A stretch of 64,000 nucleotides of DNA, from positions 186,001 to 250,000 of the forward strand of contig NZ_JADWPE010000003.1 of NCBI RefSeq assembly GCF_017308985.1, written 5' to 3'. A model generated the notes under the pieces. The model was not told the DNA's origin, did not search any database, and saw nothing but the letters and a program-made list of their open reading frames with translations. The position numbers and the translations under genes were made by a program. Every line of letters starts with the position of its first letter. The stretch's first letter is position 1. Positions 1 through 8,670 of this stretch are shown here, one piece after another. This DNA comes from Lysobacter changpingensis (GTDB lineage Bacteria > Pseudomonadota > Gammaproteobacteria > Xanthomonadales > Xanthomonadaceae).

Positions 1-2
1 TG

Positions 3-755
3 CGGCTAGTCGTACGCCACTACCATCTGATGACGGAGACCTTCACCTTGCGCTACCAGCGTGAGCCCTCCGGCTGCGGCGTGGCGATCTATACGCCTGC
101 GATGGCGATGCCGCTGGAGATGTTGCGTTTCTATGTGGAGGCGCTGGCGATCGCACACGACAACCAGATAAGGCTGATGCTTGCGGGAGCCGGCGGTAGC
201 TGCGAGGTGTACATCGCGATGCCTTCCCCGCCGCACATCGCGCGTTATCATCGGCTGGCACCGACGCGCTTCCATTTCGACGAGGGATCGCTACCGGGCG
301 TTCGCGTCGTGATGGCGGCAGAGGTGATGGACCATGCTTTGCCGCTTGCAGACGCACGCGTCGTCGAGGATGTCGATCGCCGCTGCTACGCGTTGGGCCA
401 ACGCCCGCCGAGTACCAGCCAGGACTGGGTGGAGTACCTGCGCATGGTGCTTCGCCAGTCCGAAGGGGAGGCTCCGACGCTTGAGAACATCGCCCACCTC
501 AATCACGTTTCGGCCCGCACGATCGACCGCTATCTGAGGCGCGAGAACATGACCTTCCGCGAACTGTCTCACGAGGTCCGATTGGAGCGCGCCTGCCGGC
601 TGCTGGAGGATCCTGCGCAGACCGTCGCCCAGATTGCGTTGCGGCTTGGCTTCAGCGATTCGGCGAACTTCAGCCGAGCATTCAAGCGCGCGATCGGCAT
701 GTCGCCAAGCGAACACCGGCAACGCGGCCGCTCCCCGTCCGGCATCGTGGAGTAG
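3..755 (+). CDS. AraC-family transcriptional regulator, 5' end missing
   Basis: The reading frame is open to the left edge, so the true start lies outside the window; the first visible methionine at 30 is internal. The visible part has the end of an arabinose-binding-type ligand domain (residues about 1-120) followed by a C-terminal AraC double helix-turn-helix. The second HTH contains the typical AQIALRLGFSDSANFSRAFK pattern and ends in the usual G-x-S-P-S-E-HR. The family normally has about 330 residues, so roughly a quarter is missing. Regulators of this architecture control catabolic or virulence genes, but the target cannot be read here because the gene upstream is not visible and downstream is a 460-base gap. 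Confidence 0.85.
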   Translation, partial: RLVVRHYHLMTETFTLRYQREPSGCGVAIYTPAMAMPLEMLRFYVEALAIAHDNQIRLMLAGAGGSCEVYIAMPSPPHIARYHRLAPTRFHFDEGSLPGVRVVMAAEVMDHALPLADARVVEDVDRRCYALGQRPPSTSQDWVEYLRMVLRQSEGEAPTLENIAHLNHVSARTIDRYLRRENMTFRELSHEVRLERACRLLEDPAQTVAQIALRLGFSDSANFSRAFKRAIGMSPSEHRQRGRSPSGIVE

Positions 756-1215
756 ACGGTCGCGCAGGAGGAGTGGCCTCCAGGAAGGCACAAGCTGGTC
801 GCCGGAAATCAGCACGCGCGTCGACGGTACACCTTCGATAACCTGACCTAATCGTCAGGGTCCGAACGACTGCTGCCGGCGCTCAGCAAGCCATGCATGC
901 GCAGGACCGCATGGACCGACGGCCGCGACCTGACGATCGAATACCGAAACCACGACAACAGGTGCTGAGCAGGTCGCGTCGGAGCTGAGCCTCAGGGGCA
1001 TCGCGTGCCCCGATAGGTCGGAGGTATGCTCTTGCCACGCACCGCTATCGAGAACCTTGGAGGTTATGTCGTGCGAATATGTCGACTCAGGGCCAATCGC
1101 TCTCGCATGCGAGTCAAAAGCTGGTTGGGTGCCATGTTGGCCGCGGGCCGCACTTCGCCTCCCTGCCGTTTGCCGAGTCATGAAGCCGTTTGTCGGTGTT
1201 ATCGAGGGGAGCCAG
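756..1215. other. intergenic stretch, no supported gene
   Basis: 460 bases between the AraC gene and a truncated HAD gene. The open frames here are short, lack family resemblance and look like GC-rich shadows. No hairpin with a T-tract and no tRNA was seen. A purine-rich GAGGGGAG just before 1216 would serve as ribosome binding site for the HAD fragment. Confidence 0.5.
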
Positions 1216-1440
1216 ATGGGTGTGCCGCCGTTCGACCCGAATGTAGTGCAAGCGGTACTGTTCGACGTCTACGGCACGTTGCTGGCGATTGAGCCACGAC
1301 GGCCGTACCGACAACTGTTCGAAGCAGTTCAAGTGAACGTTCCTACGCTCACACGAGAACAGTTCGCGCGCGACGTGATGACATCGCCCTTGACCCTGCG
1401 AGAGGCCGCCGCCCATTACCAGCGCAACGGCAGAAAAGCC
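1216..1440 (+). pseudogene. truncated haloacid dehalogenase-like hydrolase (N-terminal fragment)
   Basis: An ATG at 1216 preceded by GAGGGGAG opens a frame whose first 75 residues look like the start of a type II 2-haloacid dehalogenase/HAD hydrolase. The motif VLFDVYGTLL (motif I, nucleophile aspartate in DVYGT) is intact, followed by the start of a helical cap (residues 30-75). After about 1440 the HAD resemblance stops. The frame continues to 1626 only as low-complexity arginine-rich translation, while another frame becomes a recombinase C-terminus. A normal family member has 200-240 residues, with motifs II-IV all missing here, so the product cannot be an active dehalogenase. The break is most simply a deletion or integration junction. 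Confidence 0.7.
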
Positions 1441-1810
1441 GGTCGCAGGTCGCGCAGCCGACGCGTTGGCTGCGTGGCTGGACGCGAGCGGCGTGCAGGA
1501 GGGGCCGCTATTTCGGCGGCTATGGAAGCGGCGCCTCGGACCAGGCCTGTCGCCGGCGGCGGTCGGCGCGATCGTGCAGCGCCGGGCACGGGCCGCAGGA
1601 CTCGAGGGCGACTTCGGCGGGCATAGCCTGCGCGCCGGTTTCGTCACTGAGGGCGCGCGCCAAGGCGTCGCCCTGCCCGCTCTGATGGCCATGACCGAAC
1701 ACCGGTCGGCCGCCAGCGTTATCGGTTATTTCCACGCCGGCAAGGCGCCGACCAACCCGGCGGCACGGCTACTAGACGAGGCGGCCGGCAATGGCGACCT
1801 CAAGTCCTGA
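1430..1810 (+). pseudogene. tyrosine recombinase/phage integrase, C-terminal fragment
   Basis: A frame shifted by one relative to the HAD fragment reads AADALAAWLDASG at its start and continues with features of a tyrosine-recombinase catalytic domain. These are GHSLRAGFVT (box II H-x-x-R), MTEHRSAASVIGYF (H/R motif followed by the expected tyrosine nucleophile) and an alanine/leucine tail ending at 1810. A TTG at 1466 could start translation, but the core-binding domain and the first catalytic arginine are absent. The full family length is 300-400 residues against about 125 here. It probably marks the relic of an integrated element. Its junction with the HAD fragment lies between about 1430 and 1445. 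Confidence 0.75.
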
Positions 1811-1855
1811 CATAGCCTGCCGATAACCCATCGGTTCCCCATGGATGAGGCTCGC

Positions 1856-2683
1856 ATGACCGTTGATTCCTTCACCACCTTGGCGGCGAATGCCTCTTCC
1901 TTGTTGGCATTGCTGTTTGTCCTCACCGCGGTGCTGATTTGGTGGCGCACAGGCTCGACGCACGTGTTGCATCTCCGACTGTGGCGTTGGTTCGTCGGCA
2001 AGCAGGAGGTGGACGACCCGGTGGTGCGAAGGGTCATTGCCGAGCAGAGCAGCCTGATGTCGTTTCGCTTCATGACCGGCGTCGCAGCGGACACGCTGCA
2101 CGATGCGCAACGCATATCCGACCTGGCAAAGGATGGCAACATTCCGCTGGCCTTGATCGACGCGGCGGGGCGTTACTTCAATCCTGCCGAACTGACGGTC
2201 GATGCAAAGCGTTTGCCCAAGCCTGCATTTCAGATGGTCAAGATGGTGTGCTTCGGCGTGTTGCTGCTGATTGCCATGAGTTTTTGCGTCATCATTCCAC
2301 AGCGTCACGTGCTGGTGTCGTTGAAGGAGACCGGAACTTGGCTGTGGCTGTCTGACACTAGTGCGAACGCGTTCGGGCCCGCCCTCGACGATCGAACACG
2401 CCGCTTTGACGTCGGCAGTTGTCCGAGCGGCTCCTCGACGACGAGGGTCAGCGAACGAGACCAGACCATCCTGTGCGGGATTTGGCGCGACGCAAAGGCG
2501 GCGCCCGTGCTTACCGAAATGTTGCGCGAACAACGTCTCACCTTTGCACTCGCCCTAATGCCAATCCTCCTGGGGATGGCAATGGTCGTGCTGTCTTTCC
2601 GACGCGGTAGAGCCGCGCGTCGGCTATCGGAGATCTTAGTTCTTCGGAAAGCCGCCGAGGTTACGCCTGCCGTACCTGGTTGA
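1856..2683 (+). CDS. membrane protein of unknown function
   Basis: About 275 residues if started at ATG 1856 (an in-frame ATG at 1841 is the alternative). Three hydrophobic helices are visible: near the N-terminus (SSLLALLFVLTAVLIWW), in the middle (MVCFGVLLLIAMSFCVII) and near the C-terminus (FALALMPILLGMAMVVLSF). The stretch between helices two and three has two cysteines (GSCPSG, ILCGIW) that could form a periplasmic disulfide. I do not recognise the family with certainty. It converges with tniQ and their 3' ends overlap by 48 bases, so it is either cargo of the transposon or the flank into which the element fits. Confidence 0.65.
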   Translation: MTVDSFTTLAANASSLLALLFVLTAVLIWWRTGSTHVLHLRLWRWFVGKQEVDDPVVRRVIAEQSSLMSFRFMTGVAADTLHDAQRISDLAKDGNIPLALIDAAGRYFNPAELTVDAKRLPKPAFQMVKMVCFGVLLLIAMSFCVIIPQRHVLVSLKETGTWLWLSDTSANAFGPALDDRTRRFDVGSCPSGSSTTRVSERDQTILCGIWRDAKAAPVLTEMLREQRLTFALALMPILLGMAMVVLSFRRGRAARRLSEILVLRKAAEVTPAVPG

Positions 2684-3646
2684 GAGTAGGTTCAATGCAA
2701 CGCTTCGATCGAACAAGGACCCCGATGCGATTGTGTTCGTCCGCAACCTAGTGCAGGAGAACGTGGTTCCGACAAACTTCTGCTTTCGCCTGCGCCCAGA
2801 TGGCAGAGCGCTACGCGCGCGCACCATCTGGTCGATGCGATGGTGCGGCGCCCTGTTCTCCCAGCGCCCCATCATCCAGTGCCAGCCGGCGTCGGGAATC
2901 TCGATGGGCGAGCCCTGTCCCTCAAGTGCGCACCAGGTGAGGTAAGCACCCCATAGCGCCGATACCCGCTGCCCCGGAGGCATGAGCCCAATGCGTGTCG
3001 GCCGGCCCGGTGGGAAGCGAATGGGCCGAGCGGATTCGTACCAGGGCGCCCACGACGTGTCGCACGATTCAAAGATGCTTGGGCCGTAGTCGGTCTGGAC
3101 GCCCCAGTTGCGCATGACCAGAACCAGCAGGTCACGACGCCAGAGGCACTCCTCGGGAGGCAGCGCCGCGGCGCAATAGGACTCGAGGCTGACCCAATCG
3201 TCGAGCCAGTCACAGAGCTCTGCCACGTGTCGCATGCGGGGCGTTTCCAGCGAATCTGCATGGTTCAGTACGAGTCGAGGGTGCTGGTATACGAGAAGGC
3301 GGCAGTGGTCTGAGCAGCGCAGGCGACGCGCGTCCAACCAATCGATGCGCACGGGCCACCTGACTCCGTCGTCCTCAACGACTCGACACTCGGGACAAAA
3401 GACTTGGCGCCACTCTGGCGCCAAGCGCCAGCTTACCGGCACAGCCCTCACCTGGCCCAGCGCGTCGGGGAAGTCCGTCCACCGCTGACGGCGCGGTCGC
3501 TCCGGTTCATTCGGGTCTGCATCCAACCAACGTGTCCACGCGCGTGTACTGATAGGCAACTTTGACTTCGTTGCCAATAACCATGAAGCGCGGCTCTCCC
3601 GAACGCCGGGCGTTGCCCACCTAGGTAGATCAGCCATACTACGCAT
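2636..3646 (-). CDS. tniQ: TniQ/TnsD-like transposon target-selection protein
   Basis: 336 residues. A zinc-finger set is visible: CPEC at 84-87 and CSDHC at 111-115 in the context DWLDARRLRCSDH, the layout of TniQ family proteins. TniQ proteins bind target DNA or a partner and link it to the TniB/TnsC ATPase. The gene follows tniB after four bases (tniB stop at 3651), so the three tni genes form one minus-strand transcription unit. The N-terminus is slightly unusual in that the usual LPRWPDE-type start is replaced by ADLPRWATPGVRE. No resolvase gene or res site was recognised beside it. Its 3' end overlaps the convergent membrane-protein gene. Confidence 0.8.
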   Translation of the reverse strand: MRSMADLPRWATPGVRESRASWLLATKSKLPISTRAWTRWLDADPNEPERPRRQRWTDFPDALGQVRAVPVSWRLAPEWRQVFCPECRVVEDDGVRWPVRIDWLDARRLRCSDHCRLLVYQHPRLVLNHADSLETPRMRHVAELCDWLDDWVSLESYCAAALPPEECLWRRDLLVLVMRNWGVQTDYGPSIFESCDTSWAPWYESARPIRFPPGRPTRIGLMPPGQRVSALWGAYLTWCALEGQGSPIEIPDAGWHWMMGRWENRAPHHRIDQMVRARSALPSGRRRKQKFVGTTFSCTRLRTNTIASGSLFDRSVALNLLSTRYGRRNLGGFPKN

Positions 3647-3650
3647 GGCG

Positions 3651-4521
3651 TTAACTCCGGCCGTCAGGCGGCACCGTGCACTCGGCCGCGAACTCCAGAA
3701 TCGCGACGTCGATGTGGGGCATGCCTCGCTCGAACGCGAACCCCGCTGCGTCTCGAATGAGATCGAGCAGCGGACCGATGGAGGTGTAACCGTGGGCCAT
3801 TAGCCAGCGAACTATTGGCATGCCGTCGAGATGTGATGGCTCCGGCAGCGGAATCTGTCGTTCAACGGCAACCAGGAACTGTCTCAACTCCATCGATTCC
3901 GCCCATGGGTTGATCTGGATGCGGCGGAAACGGCTCTTAAGTTGATCATCCTTCTCCAGTACGTTCCCCCACCGATTGGTGGTCGCAATCGCCACCGTGA
4001 TTCCGGCATTCGTGATTCTCTTCAGAAACGACAAACAAACATTCTTGCTGACATGAGGCTCCCCCATTGAGCAGGTTCCCGCCCTCATCGATCAGCAACT
4101 GCCGTACGCCGTATGACTCCAGCAAATCGACAGCCTCGTTGGCAGAAAGATCACCAAAACCGGGAAGGCACTGCTCGATGATGCCGCTGCGCAAGCTCTT
4201 CGGATTCGTATCGGACGGACACTCGACGAACGCGACCGGGATTGGTCGGGTGCCCGCCGGATTGCGTTCTTCAGGAGGGTTGAGGCCAGCGTAGTGGCTG
4301 AGGAGCCTTGACTTTCCAGCACCAGGCGCGCCCAGCAGATGAATGCTTCTTGGGCGGTCGCAACCCGCATCCACGCGACGCAGGAAGCTTAGCCATCTCA
4401 GCAGCGCGACGCCTTCAGCGTACGGGATGAACGGGAGCGTGCGCATTGCACGCGTCTTCACTTCAAAAGCTTCATTCACAAGTTTCGCGGTGTGATCGCC
4501 GAGATGGGCATAGGTACTCAT
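3651..4521 (-). pseudogene. tniB: TniB/TnsC-like transposition ATPase, frameshifted
   Basis: The N-terminal frame (4521 down to about 4060) has Walker A GAPGAGKS at residues 64-71 and Walker B QLLIDEGGNLL at 141-150. The C-terminal frame (about 4065 to 3651) continues with AGITVAIATTNRW, the sensor-I region, and an LKSRFRR arginine segment. The two frames differ by one base. The switch falls in a run of five C on the plus strand (4061-4065; G on the coding strand). Removing one G gives a continuous NLLNGEPHVSKN reading. Either the gene is truly disrupted, or the run is a sequencing/assembly error, or the shift is programmed. The start ATG overlaps the tniA stop as ATGA (4518-4521). Confidence 0.8.
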
Positions 4522-6344
4522 GGGACCTCCGCGCTCGTTGGATCAAGGGGCGTCACAGCCGAGGCATAGTCGACAGAAGCGGCCGCGGCGCGAACATCTG
4601 GCCTCATCGGGCGACGCGCTTGTTCCTTCCTGGCCTTCTTAGATTCAGCCGCGGCATTGTCGATCAGTGCTCGTTTTGCCTCCAAGGAGAAGAAAAGCTC
4701 GTCCTCATGGGCCCTTCCCCTCCGGGGACGAAGATCCTTTCTCGCCAACTTCAGCTCTAGCATCGAGAAAGGTCCGCGTGTTCGATCCGAAAGAGGAATA
4801 TCTATGAAGTCGCCGTTGCAGCTCAGGAACACACACGACAGATCTCCCTGGTGATAATGAACGCGGTGCCGAACATGACTGTTGATGAACGGAGACAGCG
4901 CCGCATCCCAGTACCGGAGTCCGAAGAGATGAAGACCGTCTCGCTGAACTCGGCGGTACTCATAGGGAAGGAATCCGAGGAGGAACTCTCGGCGGTCTGC
5001 AATTACTGGCGGCAACCGAACGCGACCGTCGGCACATCTCCACGCCTCATCCCATACCTCGCGAGGGGTTCGATCGTTCAATCCGCGGTGTGGCGTGTTG
5101 TGATAAACCCCAGCAATTTCTTGAGCAGTCCACTGCTGCAATTCGGTCAAAGTCAGCGTCGCCTGCGCCTCAGAGTCGTAATCTCCACGCCGCCTCGAAT
5201 TGGAGAAGGTTGTACCTGGAAGCATATGCACCTTACCCATCAGCGTGCCGATGTACCGCTCTATGTACGCTCCGAAGTGCGGCCGACGGACTGGGCGTGA
5301 GTTGACGCGGATCCCCATGCGTTCACACTGCGTCCGAATGGCCTTCGCCCTAAACGTTTTTGCATTATCCCAGTGGACGGATTCCATTTTTCCGAACATG
5401 GGGTAGTCCAGCGTTTGCTTGAGCGCTTTCAACCATGCATTCTTTGGAAAGCACGCATGCTCCAGACACAGGCCGACCGAGGTTTGGTTTGGATCGTCTA
5501 AGCTGATGTAGTACCCAAGAATGCAGCGGGTGAATACATCGATCGCCAGCGTTATCCAGGGTCGTCCGATCGGAAGCCGGGATGATGGACTAGCGACTAT
5601 GACGTCCATCAACGCGTGGTCGATCTGAACGATCTCGAGCGGGCGCCGGACAACAAGACCGCGGGCGCAGGGGGCTTGCAGCGCATCGCCTTCGTGCGGC
5701 CCAAAGCGCCTCCGCGCAGTCAGCAGCGGGTCAAGACTGCGGATGCGGGAACGAGTAGTTCGGAGGCATGGCGGTTTAAGCCCGGCCGACCGGCAGAGCC
5801 ATTCGGCATGTGCATGCACCGCGGCCAAGGTGCCCCGTTCACGCTTGAGGTAGACCTCCTTAATGGATCGCTCAATGATCTTTTCCTTCTCGACCTGCAA
5901 GATCCGACAGCCAGGTGCATTGCCTCGCAGTCCGTCCAATTGCGCTGCGGGATTGTCATCATCGAGATAGCGTGCATATCGCCGATTAACGGTTCGTAGA
6001 GAAACATGCATGCGGTTCGCGATGGCCAGACGCATCGCGTAAGGCGCCCTCCCAGATGCGGGCAATGCAGATAACTGGTCGCACCACTGTCTCGCTCTCG
6101 CTTCGCGCTTGGGGTCCGCGAACTCAGCGGTCAGGACGGACCTAGGCGTCGGCGAATCGACGACAAAGGGTCTGATCTCATCGATGGTGACCCATATGCT
6201 CTCACCAGATCCGCAGATGCGGACTTGGATTCGATCAGCGCCGCACACGGCCGCAACCTTGGCTGCGCGTCCTTCGCACATTACGAGTTTTCCCGGCTCG
6301 ACGTAGAACGTCGGCTTCGGGGCATGCACGCGAGCCCTGTTCAA
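4518..6344 (-). CDS. tniA: TniA-like DDE transposase
   Basis: 608 residues, the usual size for Tn5053/Tn7 TnsB-type transposases. An N-terminal helical DNA-binding region (residues about 75-200) is followed by an RNase-H fold with the catalytic triad visible as D242 (VQIDHALMD), D326 (HWDNAKTF) and E362 (YIERYIGT). A Mu-type C-terminal beta-barrel follows, and a basic tail (ARKEQARRP) would contact TniB. It is the first gene of tniA-tniB-tniQ and overlaps tniB by four bases. No TnsA-like endonuclease is adjacent, so transposition would be expected to be replicative, as in Tn5053. The reading frame is intact. Confidence 0.92.
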   Translation of the reverse strand: MNRARVHAPKPTFYVEPGKLVMCEGRAAKVAAVCGADRIQVRICGSGESIWVTIDEIRPFVVDSPTPRSVLTAEFADPKREARARQWCDQLSALPASGRAPYAMRLAIANRMHVSLRTVNRRYARYLDDDNPAAQLDGLRGNAPGCRILQVEKEKIIERSIKEVYLKRERGTLAAVHAHAEWLCRSAGLKPPCLRTTRSRIRSLDPLLTARRRFGPHEGDALQAPCARGLVVRRPLEIVQIDHALMDVIVASPSSRLPIGRPWITLAIDVFTRCILGYYISLDDPNQTSVGLCLEHACFPKNAWLKALKQTLDYPMFGKMESVHWDNAKTFRAKAIRTQCERMGIRVNSRPVRRPHFGAYIERYIGTLMGKVHMLPGTTFSNSRRRGDYDSEAQATLTLTELQQWTAQEIAGVYHNTPHRGLNDRTPREVWDEAWRCADGRVRLPPVIADRREFLLGFLPYEYRRVQRDGLHLFGLRYWDAALSPFINSHVRHRVHYHQGDLSCVFLSCNGDFIDIPLSDRTRGPFSMLELKLARKDLRPRRGRAHEDELFFSLEAKRALIDNAAAESKKARKEQARRPMRPDVRAAAASVDYASAVTPLDPTSAEVP

Positions 6345-6727
6345 AATTCACGCTTCGCCAGAACGCAGACGCCCTGCCCTCTTGACGACGGGCGAAGTTG
6401 CGAGCAGGCTAGGATCAACGGCGGACAAACCGGTTGATTCAAGGGCCCGAGCCTGCACGCTCGGGCGTTTTGATTTCTAGCCCTAGGCATCCATACGATC
6501 TAACCGATAGGCCTCCGCCGTTGGAAGGATCAATGGCGAGACAAAGCACCTATTTGTAGCGCGTCATGGACTAGCTTTCTAGCCTGCCGGCCGATGATCG
6601 GACGCATTTTCCGCCCAAAAAATGGGCATTTGGCGTGCACTCAAATGTGGCAAAACCGTCAAGCGGACGCGCCTTAAGGCGCTTCACCCTTGGGGCAGCG
6701 CGATAACTCTTTAGCCGTCGATCGTGC
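6345..6727. other. intergenic region upstream of tniA
   Basis: 383 bases that must carry the tniA promoter and probably one transposon end. It includes a strong plus-strand terminator hairpin (6445-6466) and, near 6611-6627, a short GCCCA/TGGGC inverted repeat around an A-rich loop. No gene is supported. Confidence 0.5.
6445..6466 (+). terminator. Rho-independent terminator
   Basis: Stem GCCCGAGC / GCTCGGGC with a six-base loop, followed by GTTTTGATTT, a textbook plus-strand terminator. No intact plus-strand gene precedes it: tniA reads away from it. It may therefore belong to a gene interrupted or displaced by the transposon. Confidence 0.7.
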
Positions 6728-6958
6728 TTAGGTGAAGTTTCCGTGGTCGATTCGGGTGAGTTCGTCATAGACCAAGCGCCTGCCTTGCTTGGAGCTCGAC
6801 AGCGCTAACGGTGTCGCCCCTAACACTGCGCTGTACGCTCCGAGCCATCGCCTTGCCTTGGCTGAATTCCCGAAGACCGACTCAGCTTTACGGAGTAGAA
6901 CTAGCCGAGCTCGCTCAGCTCTGTTACCTGAACTCTGTGCACCCATTCTGGTTTCCAT
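6728..6958 (-). CDS. ParS/MbcA/Xre-type antitoxin, toxin-binding (DUF2384-like) domain
   Basis: About 76 residues from ATG 6958 (a GTG at 7039 would add 27 residues of no recognisable character). The body reads AESVFGNSAKARRWLGAYS, then LGATPLAL and GRRLVYDELTRIDHG. This matches the ParS/MbcA family pattern of an FG-x-x-x-x-A-x-x-WL helix, a G-x-x-P-L-x-L turn, and a V-x-x-x-L-x-x-I-x-H-G C-terminus. These antitoxins usually sit next to a RES-domain NAD-degrading toxin. No RES gene follows within the next bases, so the antitoxin looks orphaned, and its N-terminal DNA-binding part is short or missing. It starts right after the YeeE-family gene ends. Confidence 0.6.
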   Translation of the reverse strand: METRMGAQSSGNRAERARLVLLRKAESVFGNSAKARRWLGAYSAVLGATPLALSSSKQGRRLVYDELTRIDHGNFT

Positions 6959-7041
6959 GCGCCGGAATCCACAGATGATACTGCTCAAGATTCTCAACTC
7001 GATCAAGCCGCCTGACTCTACGGGACGCCGATGCTTCACTT

Positions 7042-8001
7042 TCAGTGCGCACTAGCGTTCGGCGCTTGCCTGCGTCCATGCCATGCAATGACGGTGGCGA
7101 TATAGATCGTGACGGACATGCTCGCGAAGGCGATCCATGCATACGGCAGGAGCAAGGGCATTCCAACAAGCAGCAGGCTGTCGTTTCCGCCAGGGACCAA
7201 TGCCGCTCCCGCTCCCATCAGGATCCCGCCGATCAGGCAGCGCCACGCAGGTGCGCCCTTGGGTAGCCTGCTACCAGACATGTCCGTGGTCCATCCCCCA
7301 ATCAAGGCTCCAACGAACAATGCGGTGAACAGGAGCAGACTCAATGCCCAGTCGAATGCTGTGCCACGTACCAGCGCGGCCAAGGTATCGGTATACGACC
7401 AGCTGCCGACGGTCACGAGCACCATGAGGAACGACAGCCCCATCACTGTGGTTGCCACATGTGGCGACCAGACGTATCGCATCGGTTGAACGCTCGCACG
7501 CCAGATGCTATGGCCATGCAGTAAGAGCCGCGCGATGAGCAGGACAATGCACGTCGACATCAGCCAGGCTGACGCCATGAGAACTACCGAGCGGTCGTCC
7601 AGTTGCTCGGGACCGACCTGCCAGCCCATCACCATACTGCCAAGAGCGAAGCCTACGAGCGTCGCAAGGTAGGACCAGTGTCTTGCACCAATACGGGCAA
7701 TTGTGCCAATGGCGCAGGTGCCGTTAATGAAGGAGCCTAGGCCGAACACCGCGCCTCCGGCAACCGTGGCTGCACCCATCCGGTACCCATGCGGTACGCG
7801 TGGAAGGAGGCCCAATCCATCCAGGACCACCAAGCCGCCGCCGACCCAGAGAGCGGCTTCCATCAGCGCCGCGAGTCGGAGGAACCGATGTTCCGTGACG
7901 ATCTCCCGTATCGCCCCTACCGTGCATATCGGGCCACGTTGATTCGCAAACCCCATCAGGCCGATGGAGGTCATTCCTACTATGACGACGATGACATCCA
8001 T
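7042..8001 (-). CDS. YeeE/YedE-family sulfur-compound transporter
   Basis: 319 residues with about nine hydrophobic helices. Family signatures are FANQRGPICTVGAIRE near the N-terminus, FGLGSFINGTCAIGTIARIG in the middle and GGILMGAGAALVPGGNDSLL in the C-terminal half. These are the duplicated glycine/cysteine loops of YeeE/YedE (SoxT/TsuA-type) inner-membrane channels, which import thiosulfate or related sulfur species. The conserved cysteines of TsuA-like proteins have counterparts here in PICTVG and GTCAIG. No rhodanese, TusA or sox gene is adjacent, so the substrate remains open. ATG 8001 is taken as start. Confidence 0.85.
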   Translation of the reverse strand: MDVIVVIVGMTSIGLMGFANQRGPICTVGAIREIVTEHRFLRLAALMEAALWVGGGLVVLDGLGLLPRVPHGYRMGAATVAGGAVFGLGSFINGTCAIGTIARIGARHWSYLATLVGFALGSMVMGWQVGPEQLDDRSVVLMASAWLMSTCIVLLIARLLLHGHSIWRASVQPMRYVWSPHVATTVMGLSFLMVLVTVGSWSYTDTLAALVRGTAFDWALSLLLFTALFVGALIGGWTTDMSGSRLPKGAPAWRCLIGGILMGAGAALVPGGNDSLLLVGMPLLLPYAWIAFASMSVTIYIATVIAWHGRRQAPNASAH

Positions 8002-8670
8002 TGCACAGCCTCGTTTCAGACTGCTGATGCATCCTCTCCTCCGTTCTGGGCAGAGACGCTTGTCAAGCTGCTATACAGCTGTACATCAGCGCTGCGTGCC
8101 TCAGGCGGTGTTGCGAGTGGATGTCCTTTGACGGGGCGGAGATGGCGGCGCGTAAGCTGCCTCGGTTTGCGCTCGATTAACCCTATCGTCGCGGCCAGCT
8201 ACCTGGAACACTCCAACGGGTTTATCGAGAGAAGCTCGGCGGCCGTCTCGTCCACGAGATTACGAAGATCGTACGACATGTTCCGCTGGAGACCCAATCA
8301 AAGGCAGCGATGCCGAAGCATCACGTTTGGCAAGTATCACGCCAACCCGGTCGGAGCATCGACGCGCGACGAACGGCAATTGCGAACCGTTCATCGAGAG
8401 CGTAGAAAGTTTAGGCCGGCAGACACGTGGAGATGGCGTTCCATCAGTCGCAACGACTGATCGGACTGGAACGCCGAGCGTAGGGAAATCGAGTCTTGTC
8501 GCGTACGGAGTACGCCCGCCCTCATGGATCGAAGCGATGCGCCGCGAACTCGTGTTTGCGGCGGCCGGGCGCGTTGCCTTCCGGTTAGCAAATCGCAGTG
8601 AGCGTTCTTCAAAGACCACGCACGCGGACCACGTCCACGTGACAGGTAGCTGCGCGCCAAAGGAGGCCGT
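8002..8670. other. intergenic region, no supported gene
   Basis: 669 bases. Open frames on both strands (for example 8327-8701 plus and 8260-8688 minus) have no family resemblance and overlap each other. The region should hold promoters for the divergent YeeE gene and the epoxide hydrolase genes. An AGGAGG ribosome binding site lies at 8661-8666 just before the ATG at 8671. An imperfect hairpin is at 8435-8475. Confidence 0.5.
8435..8475. repeat. inverted repeat
   Basis: GGCGTTCCA (8435-8443) pairs with TGGAACGCC (8467-8475), and inside it TCAGTC pairs with GACTGA around a five-base loop, leaving a six-base bulge on one side. No T-tract follows on either strand, so it could be an operator, attenuator or mobile-element relic rather than a terminator. 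Confidence 0.5.

Larger units (their letters stand above)
2636..6344 (-). mobile_element. tniABQ transposition module (Tn5053/Tn7-like), ends not delimited
   Basis: Three co-oriented genes for a DDE transposase, AAA+ ATPase and TniQ form the core of a Tn5053/Tn402-like element. I could not find a convincing pair of terminal inverted repeats or a 5-base target duplication by eye, so the boundaries given are only the coding span. The base composition is visibly less GC-rich than neighbouring genes, consistent with transfer. The frameshift in tniB implies the element may no longer move by itself. Confidence 0.7.

Noticed and set aside
6371-6442. Possible tRNA or small RNA before the plus-strand terminator at 6445
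   Set aside because: No cloverleaf could be drawn and there is no T-loop consensus; only the terminator itself is supported.
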